Below are positions 22,070 to 32,720 of a stretch of DNA of 64,000 nt, piece after piece. This DNA comes from Ascarosepion bandense (taxonomy: Eukaryota > Mollusca > Cephalopoda > Sepiida > Sepiidae): the NCBI GenBank assembly GCA_037127315.1, contig JBBBDQ010001269.1, positions 1,801,501 through 1,865,500 of the forward strand, given 5' to 3'. The notes under the pieces were generated by a model. It did not search any database, was not told the DNA's origin, and saw only the letters and a program-made list of their open reading frames with translations. How positions within the stretch are numbered: position 1 is the stretch's first letter; every line of letters starts with the position of its first letter. The position numbers and the translations under genes were made by a program.

Positions 22070-23721
22070 CAAGTGATAGAACGAATAAAAAATAAACCAG
22101 AACAGACATGGACTGGAATCACAGACGAGGATGTTTAATGTGCACTGAGAAAAGTACACCATTGGAAATTTCCAGCTATTGATAAAATTCCTAACTTTTG
22201 GCTATATTATTTAAATACAACACATAAAAGTAGCCAAAGAATTTCAAGAAAGCGTTAACGATCCCACTGAAATTCCTGCGGGAATGACTAAAGGAATTAC
22301 ATTTCTTCTACCCAAGAATAGTGACACAAACAACCCGAAAAACTACAGACGAATTACATGACTTCCAACAACACACAAACTATTAACGTCTATTTTAACA
22401 AAACGTACATATTTCTTCTTGGAAAGAAAGGACATGTGACCGCTTGAAAAAAAAGGTGCAACGTGGTTGTTACGGATGTAAAGACCAATTGCTTATTAAG
22501 AGAATGTTCCTGGAAAACTGCGACAATGCAAATAAAAATCTTAGTACTGCCTGGATAGATTATTGTAAGGCATTCGATAGTGTACCACATTCCTGAATCT
22601 TAAAGACTTTAAATTTATACAAGATATCACACGTCGTCATCAATTTCATCAAACAATGCATGTCGATATGGAAAACATCCCATTACCTCAATCATAAAAT
22701 GGAACCCATAAGTCTGGTGTAAAAAATCATCAAAAGAGGTATATTTTAGGGAGACTCTTTGTCTTCTTTACTATTCTGAATATCATTAATAGCACTAACC
22801 AGTCAACTTAACAAGACACAATGTGGTTATAAAATAGCCCCATCTATTTTGCATGGATGACGTAAAGTTGTATGTTAAGAATGATAACGAGCTGGAAGGT
22901 CTTCTGCAAACTGTAAAATACTTCAGTGAAGACATTGGAATAATATTCAATTTAAATAATTGTGCTAAAGCTACAGTTTTGCGTGGATCACTTCAACAAA
23001 CATCCTCAATTTGGTTAGACCCTGCTGTAACAATAAAATAATTAAATCCAGAAGAAGCTTATAAATATCTACGTGTAAATGAGAGTGAAAACATTCACCA
23101 TAAAAAATGAAAGAAATTGTGCGTAAAGAGTACTATAGAAGGCTACGACTGATATTAAAAACTGAACTGAATTCTCAGAACAAAATTATGGCCATTAATA
23201 TCCTTGCAATCGCAGTTGTCCAATATATTTTCAACATCTTAAACTGGACTCTAAAGGACATCAGGCAAATGGATTCTAAAACAAGAAAGCTTTTTTCTAA
23301 GTATAGGATGCATCATCTAAAGGCTGATGTAGACAGTCTCTACATACCCCGTAAAGAAGGTGGAAGAGGTCTTATTCAGCTAGAATTGTCATACAAGACA
23401 ACTACTATTGGCTTACTAAGATACATAGAAACAACAAACGACTGGATGATACAATTTGTCAAACAACATAAAAACAGACAGAAAAAATATTCAATAATGA
23501 AAGAAGGCAGTAAATACAAACAAGATTTACATTTAGTAGATTCTGTAGAAAGCAAAACAAAAGCCAAGAAGCAACTATTGCGGCAACAAATATGGAATAG
23601 AAAGCCAAAAATACAGCTCTTGAACAGACAAACCACTGCATGTCCAATATCTAGAACGAGGCTAATAAACCCAATGTTGATAAAGTTAATACTCATCGGG
23701 GGTTACGTGCATCTGGATTAA
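22070..23721 (+). pseudogene. Reverse-transcriptase domain of the same LINE, broken
   Basis: RT blocks in order, in shifting frames: KVHHWKFPAIDKIPNFWLYY (about 22150-22215); a PLEQKG-like degraded block; AFDSVPHS region (about 22570-22600); GDSLSSLLF (about 22752); and CMDDVKLYVKNDNELEGLL (22850-22910), where the catalytic box is C-MDD instead of Y-MDD. The thumb ORF 23107-23721 follows, with EYYRRLRLILKTELNSQNK, MHHLKADVDSLYIPRKEGG and RGLIQLELSYKTTTIGLL. Each part is paralleled in the minus copy at 59447-60918. Confidence 0.8.
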
Positions 23722-24059
23722 AGTCTGAGACTGAAGGCTTTATTCTTGCAGCGCAAGACTAAAATTTTTTCACTAGGAACTTTCAGGCAAATTTTATACA
23801 TAATGTGGATCCAAAATGCTGGTTCAGTTATAAATACCAAGAAACAACAGTCCATGCAACTTTAGGATGATCTGCCCTAAATGAATAAAAAAAATCGTCA
23901 AGACAGAGTGGAGCAATATTTATATTGGAAATTTGGAAACACTGCAAAATATGTAAACAAACACTTGTGTGAACATCACTCAGCACCGGTTAGATAAATA
24001 GGAGATGTCACTATTCTATGGGATTACACCATCTACAGACAGAAAAAATGAAGCAAATA

Positions 24060-24340
24060 GGCCGGATATTATTGTTAAAAAAAAAAAAGAAAATCTTGCT
24101 TATTAATTGATATGGCTTGTCCAGTGAATTGTAACATAGCAACCAAGGTATTCGAAAAAATTAAAATAGAAAAATTGTGGAAATAGAAAACAAGAATCGA
24201 ACCAGTGATAGTAGGTGCACTTGGAATTATAAAAAATAGAAAAAAAACAACACATTGAAATAATCCCTGGAAACCTCAGCTTCAGAGATATAAAAGATTG
24301 TCTTGTTAAGTACAACCCACACACCAAAGGGAAATTTATC
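24060..24340 (+). pseudogene. Restriction-like endonuclease domain of the same LINE, broken
   Basis: Fragments readable as GRILLLKKKK / ENLAY / LIDMACPVNCNIATKVFEK, PVIVGALGIIKNRKK and KGKFIYVTLCM, each in a different frame because of indels in A runs. The order and spacing match the copy at 20244-20600. Confidence 0.75.
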
Positions 24341-24489
24341 TATGTAACACTATGTATGTTAGGATAGATAGAAAAAAACATGAAATAGAGCCATAACAAC
24401 ACACCACGACCTGCCTTAGGTCTTTCTCCAGACTTAGTAGGTAGAGTGACCAAAGCAGAAATCAAATTATGATGGAAAATGACATAATA

Positions 24490-25080
24490 TTAATAATATA
24501 AACTATTGTTTCACTATATATATAATCAGTTTGCTAATATATATTATTAGTAATAATAATACTGATAATAATAAAGTATTTTGCATGTATGTAATAAGTT
24601 TCCTAACATATATTAATAATAATAAAAATTGTTACACTATGTAAGTAATCAATTTTCTAATATATATTAATAATAATAATAAGAAGAAGAAGAAGAAAAA
24701 GGCATTGTTTCACTATATATGTAATCAGTTTCATAATATATATTAATAGTAATAATAATATTAATAAAAGTATTCTATCATCATATATGTAATCAGCATT
24801 CTAATAATAATAAAAATATTAATTAAAATAATTATAATTATAAATATAATAATAATATTATATATGTAATCGGTTTCCTAATATATATTGATAATAATAA
24901 AAATATTACTGGTAACAAATTACTGTTTCACACTATATGCAAAACGTTTCGTAGTATATATTAATAATAATAATAGTAATAATAAAAGTATTGCTTCCCT
25001 ATGTATGTATAATATTTATTATTAATAAGAATAGTACTGATGATGAAACAAAAATATTCTATATTTGTATAAAATTAAAA
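24490..25080. repeat. TAA-rich minisatellite, right part
   Basis: At least seven imperfect units of the same motif as 19935-20240 (TTGTTTCACTATATATGTAA, TCAGTTTCCTAATATATATT and (AAT)n runs). It includes a short AAG run at 24680-24697 and increasing decay toward the right. Confidence 0.85.
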
Positions 25081-25289
25081 ATAATTTACATTAAAATAAA
25101 TAAAAATAAAACTGAAATGAAATCTATAATAAGTAAAACAACAATGATTTGTTAATAACGACAATGATTTGTTAATAACATTTTCTAAGCTTTTCTGAAT
25201 ATGTCATATATCAAAGAATTAATGAAAATATACGTTTGATATTTACTGGATTCGAAAGCATAAAAATATAAAATACTTAAATTAAAATA

Positions 25290-25720
25290 AACTGCTCCGA
25301 TGAGCTTAGATCACTGGTGCCGCCCAAGCACGAATTTACACGAGATACTAGATTAGCAACTAGGTCCCACCATTTTACAGTTAAACAAATAAGATGTAAC
25401 CGTAAATTCTACTCCAACAGCTTCTTTTCTCGCGCTTCCCGCCTGTGGAACTCCCTTCTACAAGTCTGCTTTCCCGACAGTTACAATCTCCAGGTGTTTA
25501 AATGTAGGGTCAATAGACATCTCCTATCACACTAACTCCCAACTATTCTCACAACACTCTCATCTACCCAACCCTCATTCTCGGTATCCTCACCCGCCTA
25601 TCACCCACCCTCTGTTATTTCCTATATTTAACCAGCCTTTCTCCACTCTACGTAGCCCCCTGCACAGTAGTGGCAGTGACATGCCTTGCTCGGGGTGAAA
25701 CGCTTATAAAAAAAAAAAAA
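25290..25720 (+). pseudogene. LINE-J, C-terminal tail and 3' UTR
   Basis: The + frame from just left of 25317 to 25535 gives SDELRSLVPPKHEFTRDTRL-like tail sequence (the first residues frameshifted), then SNSFFSRASRLWNSLLQVCF and PDSYNLQVFKCRVNRHLLSH before the stop. A CT-rich 3' UTR with TACGTAGCCCCCTGCACAGT and GGGGTGAAACGCTT, plus an A15 tail, ends it. Truncated at the 5' end. Confidence 0.85.
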
Positions 25721-26190
25721 AATTAAATCTGTCAATAAGAAATTTCAAAAATAAAAAAAAATAATTAATGCATTTCGATATTATATTTCATATATTAATT
25801 GTATATACGTAATAATGATTATATTTAAAAATATGTGTGTACAGATATATGTGTCGTTTAGTATGAATGCATAGGCTAATATGTATAAATGTATATATAG
25901 TGACTAGTGTGACGTGAGCGATTTTTTCGAAGGTTCGCTTTTCCAGGATAAAAAATAGGTTCGAAACTCACCATGGTCGATTACTCAAAAAGTGGGATAT
26001 TGACATTGTCAGTCTGGGGAGGCAAGCTCACTTTGCATTTGAAAAGTAACTGTAAGCCAAACCAGAAATCACAAACTATCACGAGGCTTAAAATTTCAGT
26101 TTACTGACGTTGTTCAGGCTGCTGAACAATCAACGGTTAAGAAGGAAAATCCCATTGATACTGGAAAGAACGATACCAGTTACATGACAC
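25721..26190. other. No gene recognised
   Basis: AT-rich unique DNA, no shared repeat noticed. Confidence 0.45.
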
Positions 26191-26194
26191 TCTC

Positions 26195-27090
26195 TTCTTC
26201 TACTATGTGCCCTGTCCCTTCAGGACGTAGGCGATCATAGCTTTCCACGTCTCCCTATCCCTGGCGGCTCTTGACACGCCTTCTCCTGTTACACCAATGA
26301 TCCCTCGTTCCTTCATCCGCCTGATTAGGTCCTTCAAATATGTTATCCATTGCTTTCCCCTGTCTCTATTCTTTCTATCTGGCCTGTTAGTATCAAGTTC
26401 TCTAAGCCCTGCTTCCTCATTGCATGTCCCAGGACCTTTAGCTGTCTCTTCCTGATGCTCAGTATTAATTTCCTTTTTTGTTTCCATCATTTCTAAGACT
26501 TCATCATTGCTCACATGCTCGATCCATGATATTCGCAGCATCCTTCTATAGAACCAGTTGCTTCAAGTTTTTCCTTCAATCCTTGTTTCTAGAGAAATTT
26601 TCCTGTGTTTTAATACTTTACTTAACTTCTGGAATGCTTCCTTTGCCATGCAAATTCTCCTTCGGATCTCTGTGTTGCACTTTCCATCTGTTATTAACAC
26701 TTCCCAGTTATTTAAACATTTGGACCTTCTTGATTCTAGTATCCCCCACCCGTATTTGGCATATTGGGCTGCTATTTTTACTGATGACTATGCGTTCGGT
26801 ATTTTTGCAGTTTATTTCTAGGCTTGTATTATCAATCTCATCAGCTACCTTCTGTAGAATGTCTTGTAGTTTCCGTTCTGTGTCTGCTATCAGCACTGTA
26901 TCATCTACGTACCTTAAGCTGTTTAAATTGTGGCCTCCGATGACAAATCCAGGTATAACTTCTAGGGCTCTCAAATATATTGGCTGTACAATTTGAACAG
27001 ATCCGGTGAAAAGACACATACTTGTCTTACGCACCTTTCTATCTTTGTATATCTGCTGAATTCGTTACAGGACTCAATAAACCTATTTTC
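26195..27090 (-). pseudogene. Endonuclease-RT type LINE, palm to 3' end
   Basis: The minus frame 27034-26708 encodes SVQIVQPIYLRALEVIPGF, VIGGHNLNSLRYVDDTVLIA (catalytic YVDD) and DTERKLQDILQKVADE, then the VGDTRIKKVQ segment. A shifted frame continues CNTEIRRRICMAKEAFQKLS and KVLKHRKISLETR. After a deletion, 26541-26203 gives MLRISWIEHVSNDEVLEMM and a C-terminus with SRAARDRETWKAMIAYVLKG. Same family as 2398-4029. The reading frame is broken at least three times. It is 5' truncated just upstream of the YVDD block. Confidence 0.8.
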
Positions 27091-27184
27091 TTGAAAAAAT
27101 AATTAGAGTAGTAGTGGCTGCTCGGTCAATGAATGCTTAATGTTTCCTTATAAAGAAACGACAAATATTATAATTGGCATTATT

Positions 27185-27493
27185 CAGTCAGTTAAGTGCC
27201 ATACGTGAAACACAATTGGGTGATCATGTCTCGAAAGAGACATGACTGATTGGGGAGAAGATTATTCCGCAGTAGGGTGGCATTGCTTTCTGCGGTAGAC
27301 TGGTTCCCAACCAAGGCTATAGAACACAAACTCTCCTGTTATTTAACCCATAACTGGAAGGAAGAGACGGATTAATACCTTTCCCAAGGGTATTTGCGCG
27401 TAAGTGAATGCAATTAATTCAACTGGAATTCGAACTCGGCTCTCCGTTTTCTCGTTCCGAGCCGATAGCCACCGCACCACAACGCATATCCGC
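27185..27493 (-). mobile_element. SINE-1 copy b with a perfect 12-bp TSD
   Basis: A ~309-bp SINE-1 copy. It is flanked by ATTGGCATTATT on both sides (27173-27184 and 27494-27505), which fixes both ends. The tRNA-like head is on the right (GTGGTGCGGTGGCTATCGG on the minus strand) and the tail is on the left. Confidence 0.9.
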
Positions 27494-28362
27494 ATTGGCA
27501 TTATTACTGATCCTTTAAATGATTTAAAAATGGTCGTTCTCATAATCTATATTGTCCGCAACCATTGCTTGTGGTGCAACATTTTTCGTCGTTTTGTGTA
27601 TTTAATAAGTGAGCCGTTTAAATTATTTTTGATCATCATTTCTCCGTTCTAGAGGAAATTATGTTAACTTGAAATTATCAATAAATCTAAAGTTTTGGTT
27701 TTGCCTGTCATCTTTGATCGAAGATCAAAGCATGAACTATCCTGAAGCTTCGAGAAGGCTAAACGCAAAATCTATTTTTGAAGTGCCAACTTCTGTATGA
27801 AGACGTTCAAATTGACATTTCCTACGCAGAATCTTCTTATTAAAACATCGTTCCCGTAAAGCTTAGTGACAGCAAAATGGAGCATGCCATTTGCTGAAAA
27901 CATCAAAGATTTTTCTTTATTTCTGTTGTCTTTAAGTTCTGTTTTGATCTTGAAACTTTGCCAAAACTGAAATAGAATCTGCCTTTTGTCAGCTTTTTAA
28001 ACTAGAAAATGTTTTCTTGACATGATTTTCTTGAAAAGATCAATAATCTTTAAATATTTAAATGCAACGTCAATGGTCATCTTTGATTCTTTGAATCCTG
28101 TTCTTTTATTGTTCATTTTTCACAGTAACGTTTTCTTAGTTGTCTTCCTACTCTCCTGTCAAATAAAATAAGATTTCAATGAACATCAATGGTCACCTTT
28201 GTCTCTTTGAATCCTGTTCTTTTATTGTTCTTTCCTCACGGTAACGTTTTGTCTGTTTTCCTTTCACTGTTCCGTCAAATAAGATCTTCAAAAATTTAAA
28301 TGCAACGTCAACAGTCGTCTTCGTCTGAATGAATCTTGTTTTTTATTGTTTTCTCTGCTCAC
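27494..28362. repeat. Unique DNA followed by three ~120-bp tandem units
   Basis: No gene. From about 28068, imperfect tandem units start at about 28068, 28185 and 28308. They share CAACGTCAATGGTCATCTTT and TTTGAATCCTGTTCTTTTAT. The third unit is cut off by the SINE at 28363. Confidence 0.65.
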
Positions 28363-28669
28363 GGATGTGCGTTGTGGTGCATTGGTTATCGACTCGGAAA
28401 GAGAAATCGGGGAACCGAGTTCGAATTCCAGTTGAATTCCTTGCATTCACTTACGCGCAATTACCCTTAGGAAAGGTATTAATCCGTCTCTTCCCTCCAT
28501 TTATGGGTCAAATAACTGGACAGATTGGGTTCTATAGCCTTGGCTGGCAACTAGTCTACCGCAGAAAGTAATGGCAATCTACTGCGGGATAATCTTCTGC
28601 CCACTCAGTCATGTCTCTTTCGAGACATGATCGCCCAAACGTGTATCGCGTATGGCACTTAACTGACTG
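28363..28669 (+). mobile_element. SINE-1 copy c
   Basis: Plus-strand copy showing the pol III promoter plainly: A box TGGTGCATTGGT (28375-28386) and B box GAGTTCGAATTCC (28417-28429). The hairpin motif CATGTCTCTTTCGAGACATG lies near 28610-28629. The tail is ATGGCACTTAACTGACTG. CTGCTCA occurs at both flanks (28355-28361 and 28667-28673) and may be the TSD. Confidence 0.9.
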
Positions 28670-29059
28670 CTCATTGAGTTTTCACTGCCAGTACCTCCCA
28701 CTGAGTCTTAGCGTTTTTATCGCCTTCCTCAGGATGAAGTGATTACAGAATATCTTATGACCTGAATTAATCGATGTACATGCGTGACAAAAAGTTATAA
28801 TTCACGGATTCAATGAAAGGAATACGCTTCTTTTCAAATCTTTTATCTAGTATTTATAACAAAGAATGATAAATTCAAAAGCAAAATAATGCATCAACGG
28901 ACGTCAGATGCCCCTAAATCCTAAACGAAGTACCAAGAAACATAAAGGTCTCGCTAAAACTAAACCGAAGAAAGCGGGATTTCTATACCATCTATTTGTA
29001 TCGCAGTATAAGTTTGACAATCTGATGTATCCAGGGAGAGGATAAACAGAGAAAGAATA
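28670..29059. other. No gene recognised
   Basis: Unique sequence. Confidence 0.45.
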
Positions 29060-29450
29060 GTGCAAGAAATAACTCTTCACACTGAGTATAGGTTAGCCAA
29101 ATGCAGACGACAATTCTACTCCTGCAGCTTCTTCTCTCGCACTTTCCGCCTGTGGAACTCGCGCCCGTATTCTTGCTTTCCTGACGGCTACAACCTCCAG
29201 AAATTTAAATGCAAAGTCAATACTCATTTACTAACCACTGGACTCTAGCTCTCTCCCCAACCCTGTATAACCTTCCCTTTCTCTCCACCTATGTATCTAT
29301 CATCGCACCTGCTTTCTCAGCTTTCTATTGTTCCTTTCTATCTAATTTGTACTCCTCACTCTTTTCTAATTAATCTTTTTACATTTATGTAGCCCTCTGC
29401 ACATCAGTGGCGTTTCTGCCTTGATCGAGGTGAAATGATTAAAAAAAAAG
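29060..29450 (+). pseudogene. LINE-J, C-terminal tail and 3' UTR
   Basis: The + frame 29060-29248 reads CSFFSRTFRLWNSRPYSCFP and then DGYNLQKFKCKVNTHLLTTG. The 3' UTR follows, with TATGTAGCCCTCTGCACATC and GAGGTGAAATGATT, then an A9 tail. Strongly 5' truncated. Confidence 0.85.
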
Positions 29451-29902
29451 AGAGATTTATTATACAAATAAACCAAATTCACAAACAACAACGAGCAGTT
29501 AACACGAATAACAATTAAGTTGGCTTCCGTCTAGTGACGTCTAACTCTCGTCTAAGGACGATGGCTCTCGACTTCTCTTATAATCACGATCACTCTCGTA
29601 TAATATAAATAGAGATTTATTATACCTCAGTACAATAAACCAAATACAAGTACACCAACGAACAGTCAACACGAATAACAATTAAGTAGGCAATGTCTCT
29701 ATATAGGACGTATGCGTCCGTCTTGAGTAGTAGGCTTCCGTCTAGTGACGTCTAACTCTCATCTAAGGTCGATGGCTTTCGACTCTGGTATAACGATTAA
29801 TCTTGATCACTCCCGTGTAATGACGAAGACTCTCGTATAGTCATGAACTCACTCGGGCCATATCCATTCCGGGGTAGGATCAGGATATTCCTCTACCACA
29901 AT
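29445..29902 (-). mobile_element. Two tandem partial LTRs related to the solo LTR at 3318
   Basis: Minus-strand LTR sequence occurs twice: a shorter piece at about 29445-29599 and a longer one at 29600-29902. Both share TTCCGTCTAGTGACGTCTAA and AACACGAATAACAATTAAGT. The longer one runs from the U3 start (CCACAA at 29901) to just past the AATAAATC signal, but the U5 part of the 3318 LTR (TTACGAGTTATTTCTTGC to its end) is missing. The first piece directly follows the A tail of the LINE at 29450. Confidence 0.75.
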
Positions 29903-30060
29903 ATTCCTACAGAACACAATCCCAGTCAAAACAGGAAACTGAAGGCAAAATGGGGTTTTTCTGAAGAATAGTAACAATTCTATAGACGATGCGAATAAAC
30001 AACAGGGAAGTCTGAGAGAAAATGGTAACAAAACAGATAATAAAAAATGTATACTTAAAA

Positions 30061-30360
30061 CAAAGAACTAAACAAGATATGCCCAGGTATCAGCAAGAGA
30101 ATAAGAATGGTCTACCCACCAGATAAAAAGAAATGATTCAGTTCAGAAATCCCTGTAGGTTGACGAAATTGATTTACATCTGACGAGAGCTCTGGGAAAC
30201 AACGGCCGAAACATTTACATTTAATTAAAGATTATTCCGCTTAAATCTTACTGACTTGATAATCTTATCTATCAAAGCAAGATAATTATTTATTCATGCA
30301 ACAAGTTCTAATTAAATATACTAGGAATTTCCCTTTTCTTACCAACAAGAAAGTCTGAGA
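30061..30360. repeat. Low-copy duplicated segment, copy 1
   Basis: Matches 30880-31460 (copy 2): shared GGTATCAGCAAGAGAATAAG at the left and ATTATTCCGCTTAAATCTTA in the middle. A CTGACGA ... GGCCGAAACA segment (30180-30212) resembles the hammerhead-like core seen elsewhere. Copy 2 is interrupted by a SINE; copy 1 gives the empty-site sequence. Confidence 0.75.
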
Positions 30361-30417
30361 GAAATTGTTAACAAAAACGGATAATAATCAATGTATTTTT
30401 CTATATTTCTGTGATAA

Positions 30418-30740
30418 GGTAGTATTTACAGTATTTACATTATTCGAACGACTGTCCTTATCTTTGTTGCCATTAGTAGGGCCTTTCTGTCGTTGTACGC
30501 TCCGGTCGTTGTACGCTCCGGCCTTCTTCATGTGCTAGGAATTTCGAAACGAACCCTTCATTACAATCACTGGGGTATATCATTTACATTCCTTGAGTAA
30601 TAATGCCTCGATTGGAAATCATGAGTTATCCCCGCTAACCCTACTTGTTCACCACCGCTGTAGCCTGGTATTTGAACTCACACCACTTTAGGTCAAGTCA
30701 CAGGTACTAACCAACGTCTATATTTACTGGGCCATATGCC
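30418..30740 (-). mobile_element. SINE-3 copy b
   Basis: Same family as 18041-18352. The segment CGTTGTACGCTCCGG is duplicated inside it (about 30491-30522). On the right a plus-strand fragment of the family's tail (30770-30866: GAGGGCCGGAGTGTACAACG onward) forms an inverted partner. Confidence 0.75.
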
Positions 30741-30879
30741 ATTAAAACAATGTATGTTCGAAATTAATAGCACCTGAAGAGGGCCGGAGTGTACAACGGC
30801 CGAAAGGTCGTACATAGGTAACAAATATGAGGAAAATAGTCCGAATAATGTAAATACTGCATTAACCTATATATATATA

Positions 30880-31460
30880 TACTTAAAAAAGAACTAAGTA
30901 ATATGAATCTTGGTATCAGCAAGAGAATAAGAATAGTCTCAGTCATTTAAGTGCCATACGTGATACACGCTTGGGCGATCATGTCTCGAAAGAGACATGA
31001 CTGACTGGGTAGAAGATTATCCTGCAGTAGGTTGCTATTACTTTCTGCGATAGACTGGTTGCCAGCCAAGGCTATAGAACCCAATCTCTTATGTTATTTA
31101 ACCCATAACTGAAGGGAAGAGCGGGATTAATACATTTCCCAAAGGTATTTCCGCGTAAGTGAATGCACTGAATTCACCTGGAATTCGAACTCTGCTCCTC
31201 GATTTTTCGTTCCGAGCCGATATCCACTGCACCACAAGGGATATCCACAAGAATAGTCTACTCACAAGATAAAATGAAGGGGTTCAGTTCACCAATCCCC
31301 GTAGGTTAACACAACGGCCGAAGCATTTACATTTAATTTAAGATTATTCCGCTTAAATCTTACTGATTTGACAATCTTAATCATCAAAGCAAATGAATTA
31401 TTTATTCATGCAACAATTTCTAATGAAATATACTAGAAATTTACCTTTTCTTACCAATGT
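30880..31460. repeat. Low-copy duplicated segment, copy 2, split by SINE-1
   Basis: Corresponds to 30061-30360 at about 85% by eye, with the SINE at 30940-31248 inserted after AAGAATAGTCT. Confidence 0.75.
30940..31248 (-). mobile_element. SINE-1 copy d with a perfect 11-bp TSD
   Basis: Flanked by AAGAATAGTCT at 30929-30939 and 31249-31259. The pre-insertion sequence can be seen in the related segment at 30061-30360. The head is on the right. Part of this copy plus its left flank is duplicated at 31851-32001. Confidence 0.9.
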
Positions 31461-31850
31461 TTTTCTCGAAATGAAACTCTCAAAATCTAATTTGCTGACC
31501 ATGCCATATTTAACCTAACCACCTTATTAATAGCACAAGGCCAAGATTTCCGGAGAAAAAGACTGGATTATTTTATTCATATGGAGCTATCTTTGATTAT
31601 CGTAATTAAAAATCAGCTTGATTTTTTTTATCTAGAATTTTATATCTATTTGCCTTAAAATATCGATTGTTTTTACGGGTAGAAGAGTGAAAATAGTTTA
31701 ATGGTTAAAATGAAAAATGAAACTTTCCGAACGAGTTTATATTATGAATATAATAGGTTTTTTTTTCGTTTCTTTCCAATACATTTGTGAAAAAACATGA
31801 ATTCGTTCTTTTCTTCTAAATTCTGATCAAATGAACAAAATGGTCGAAAA
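31461..31850. other. No gene recognised
   Basis: Unique AT-rich DNA. Confidence 0.45.
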
Positions 31851-32001
31851 TGGTATCAGCAAGAGAATAAGAATAGTCTCAGTCATTTAAGTGCCATACG
31901 TGATACACGCTTGGGCGATCATGTCTCGAAAGAGACATGACTGACTGGGTAGAAGATTATCCTGCAGTAGGTTGCTATTACTTTCTGCGATAGACTGGTT
32001 G
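31851..32001. repeat. 151-bp perfect copy of 30911-31061
   Basis: Identical base for base to 30911-31061. The copy includes 18 bp of the low-copy flank, the 11-bp TSD and the tail half of SINE-1 copy d. The match stops at TAGACTGGTTG on the right and TGGTATCAGC on the left. The offset is 940 bp. Confidence 0.9.
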
Positions 32002-32109
32002 GCAAGAAGTCCAGAAGGACAAATCTGGATTCGAAGCGGTAAGTTTAAGACCTATTTGTCACTGAAACCGCTACCATATCACTGTGGATTCGCTACGATG
32101 ACCCCCACC

Positions 32110-32720
32110 ACCACTAAAGAGAGTGAAAAAGATCAAAATAATAAATATTAAAAGAATGCTTAAAACCGCATACACTGTTTTAAAATGTTTTATATTTCTT
32201 AAGATTGTGTCGATGATTGTCGCCATGACTATGTCCAATATTTTGTCCAAACTTGTGTCCAAGATTGTGTCTATGATTTATACAAGATTGTGTACAAGGA
32301 TTTTTACGTTTATGTTCAAGACAATATTGTGCTTAAGATTGTGCCAAGGATTGTGCCAAGGATTGTATCCAACATTGTGTAAAAGATTGTGTCCAAGATT
32401 GTGTCCAAGACTGTGTTTAAGATAATGCTCAAGGTTGAGGCCAACATTGTGTCCAAGATTTATCCATAATTGTGTCGAAGATTGTGCCAAGATTGTTTCC
32501 ATCACTGTATTTAAAATTATGCTCAAGATTGTAGCCAAGATTGTGTCCAAAATTTGCCCAGAATTGTGTCCGAGATTGTATCAAGGTTTGTGTCAAAGAT
32601 TGTGTTTAAGTTTATGTCCAAGATTGTGTCTAATTTGTTTCCAAGATTATGTCAAAGATTGTGTCAAAAATTGTATCCAACACCCTGTTCAGACCTGTTC
32701 AGCAAATCTACGGGTTTGAT
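32110..32720. repeat. 12-bp-period minisatellite (GATTGTGTCCAA-like)
   Basis: About 600 bp of decayed tandem 12-mers around AAGATTGTGTCC. Because 12 is divisible by 3, long open frames appear on both strands (32123-32425, 32435-32719, 32278-32550). They translate as tetrapeptide repeats such as KIVS, PRLC and GHNL. These are products of the repeat, not evidence of a gene. Confidence 0.8.

Larger units (their letters stand above)
20716..24485 (+). mobile_element. Near full-length LINE of the restriction-like-endonuclease (R2/R4/NeSL) group, inserted in TAA repeats
   Basis: A 3.8-kb element. In order: a short 5' UTR; an N-terminal frame (20747-20945) and its continuation (20972-21817); RT palm blocks; the thumb/connection ORF (23107-23721); a decayed CCHC region (about 23800-23870); endonuclease (about 24075-24330); and a 3' UTR sharing ACCACGACCTGCCTTAGGTC with the other copies. 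The 3' end is ATAATATTAATAATATAA, running into the TAA minisatellite. There is no apurinic endonuclease domain at the N-terminus, as expected for this LINE group. Stops and frameshifts make it inactive. Among known members, Dong (R4 clade) of silkworm is reported to insert in TAA repeats. Assignment to R4 rather than another RLE clade is inference. Confidence 0.8.

Noticed and set aside
26478..26996. 172-codon + frame
   Set aside because: Lies opposite the minus-strand LINE RT, which has the YVDD box and family motifs.
32278..32550. 90-codon His/Asn/Leu-rich minus frame
   Set aside because: Tetrapeptide pattern from the 12-bp minisatellite.
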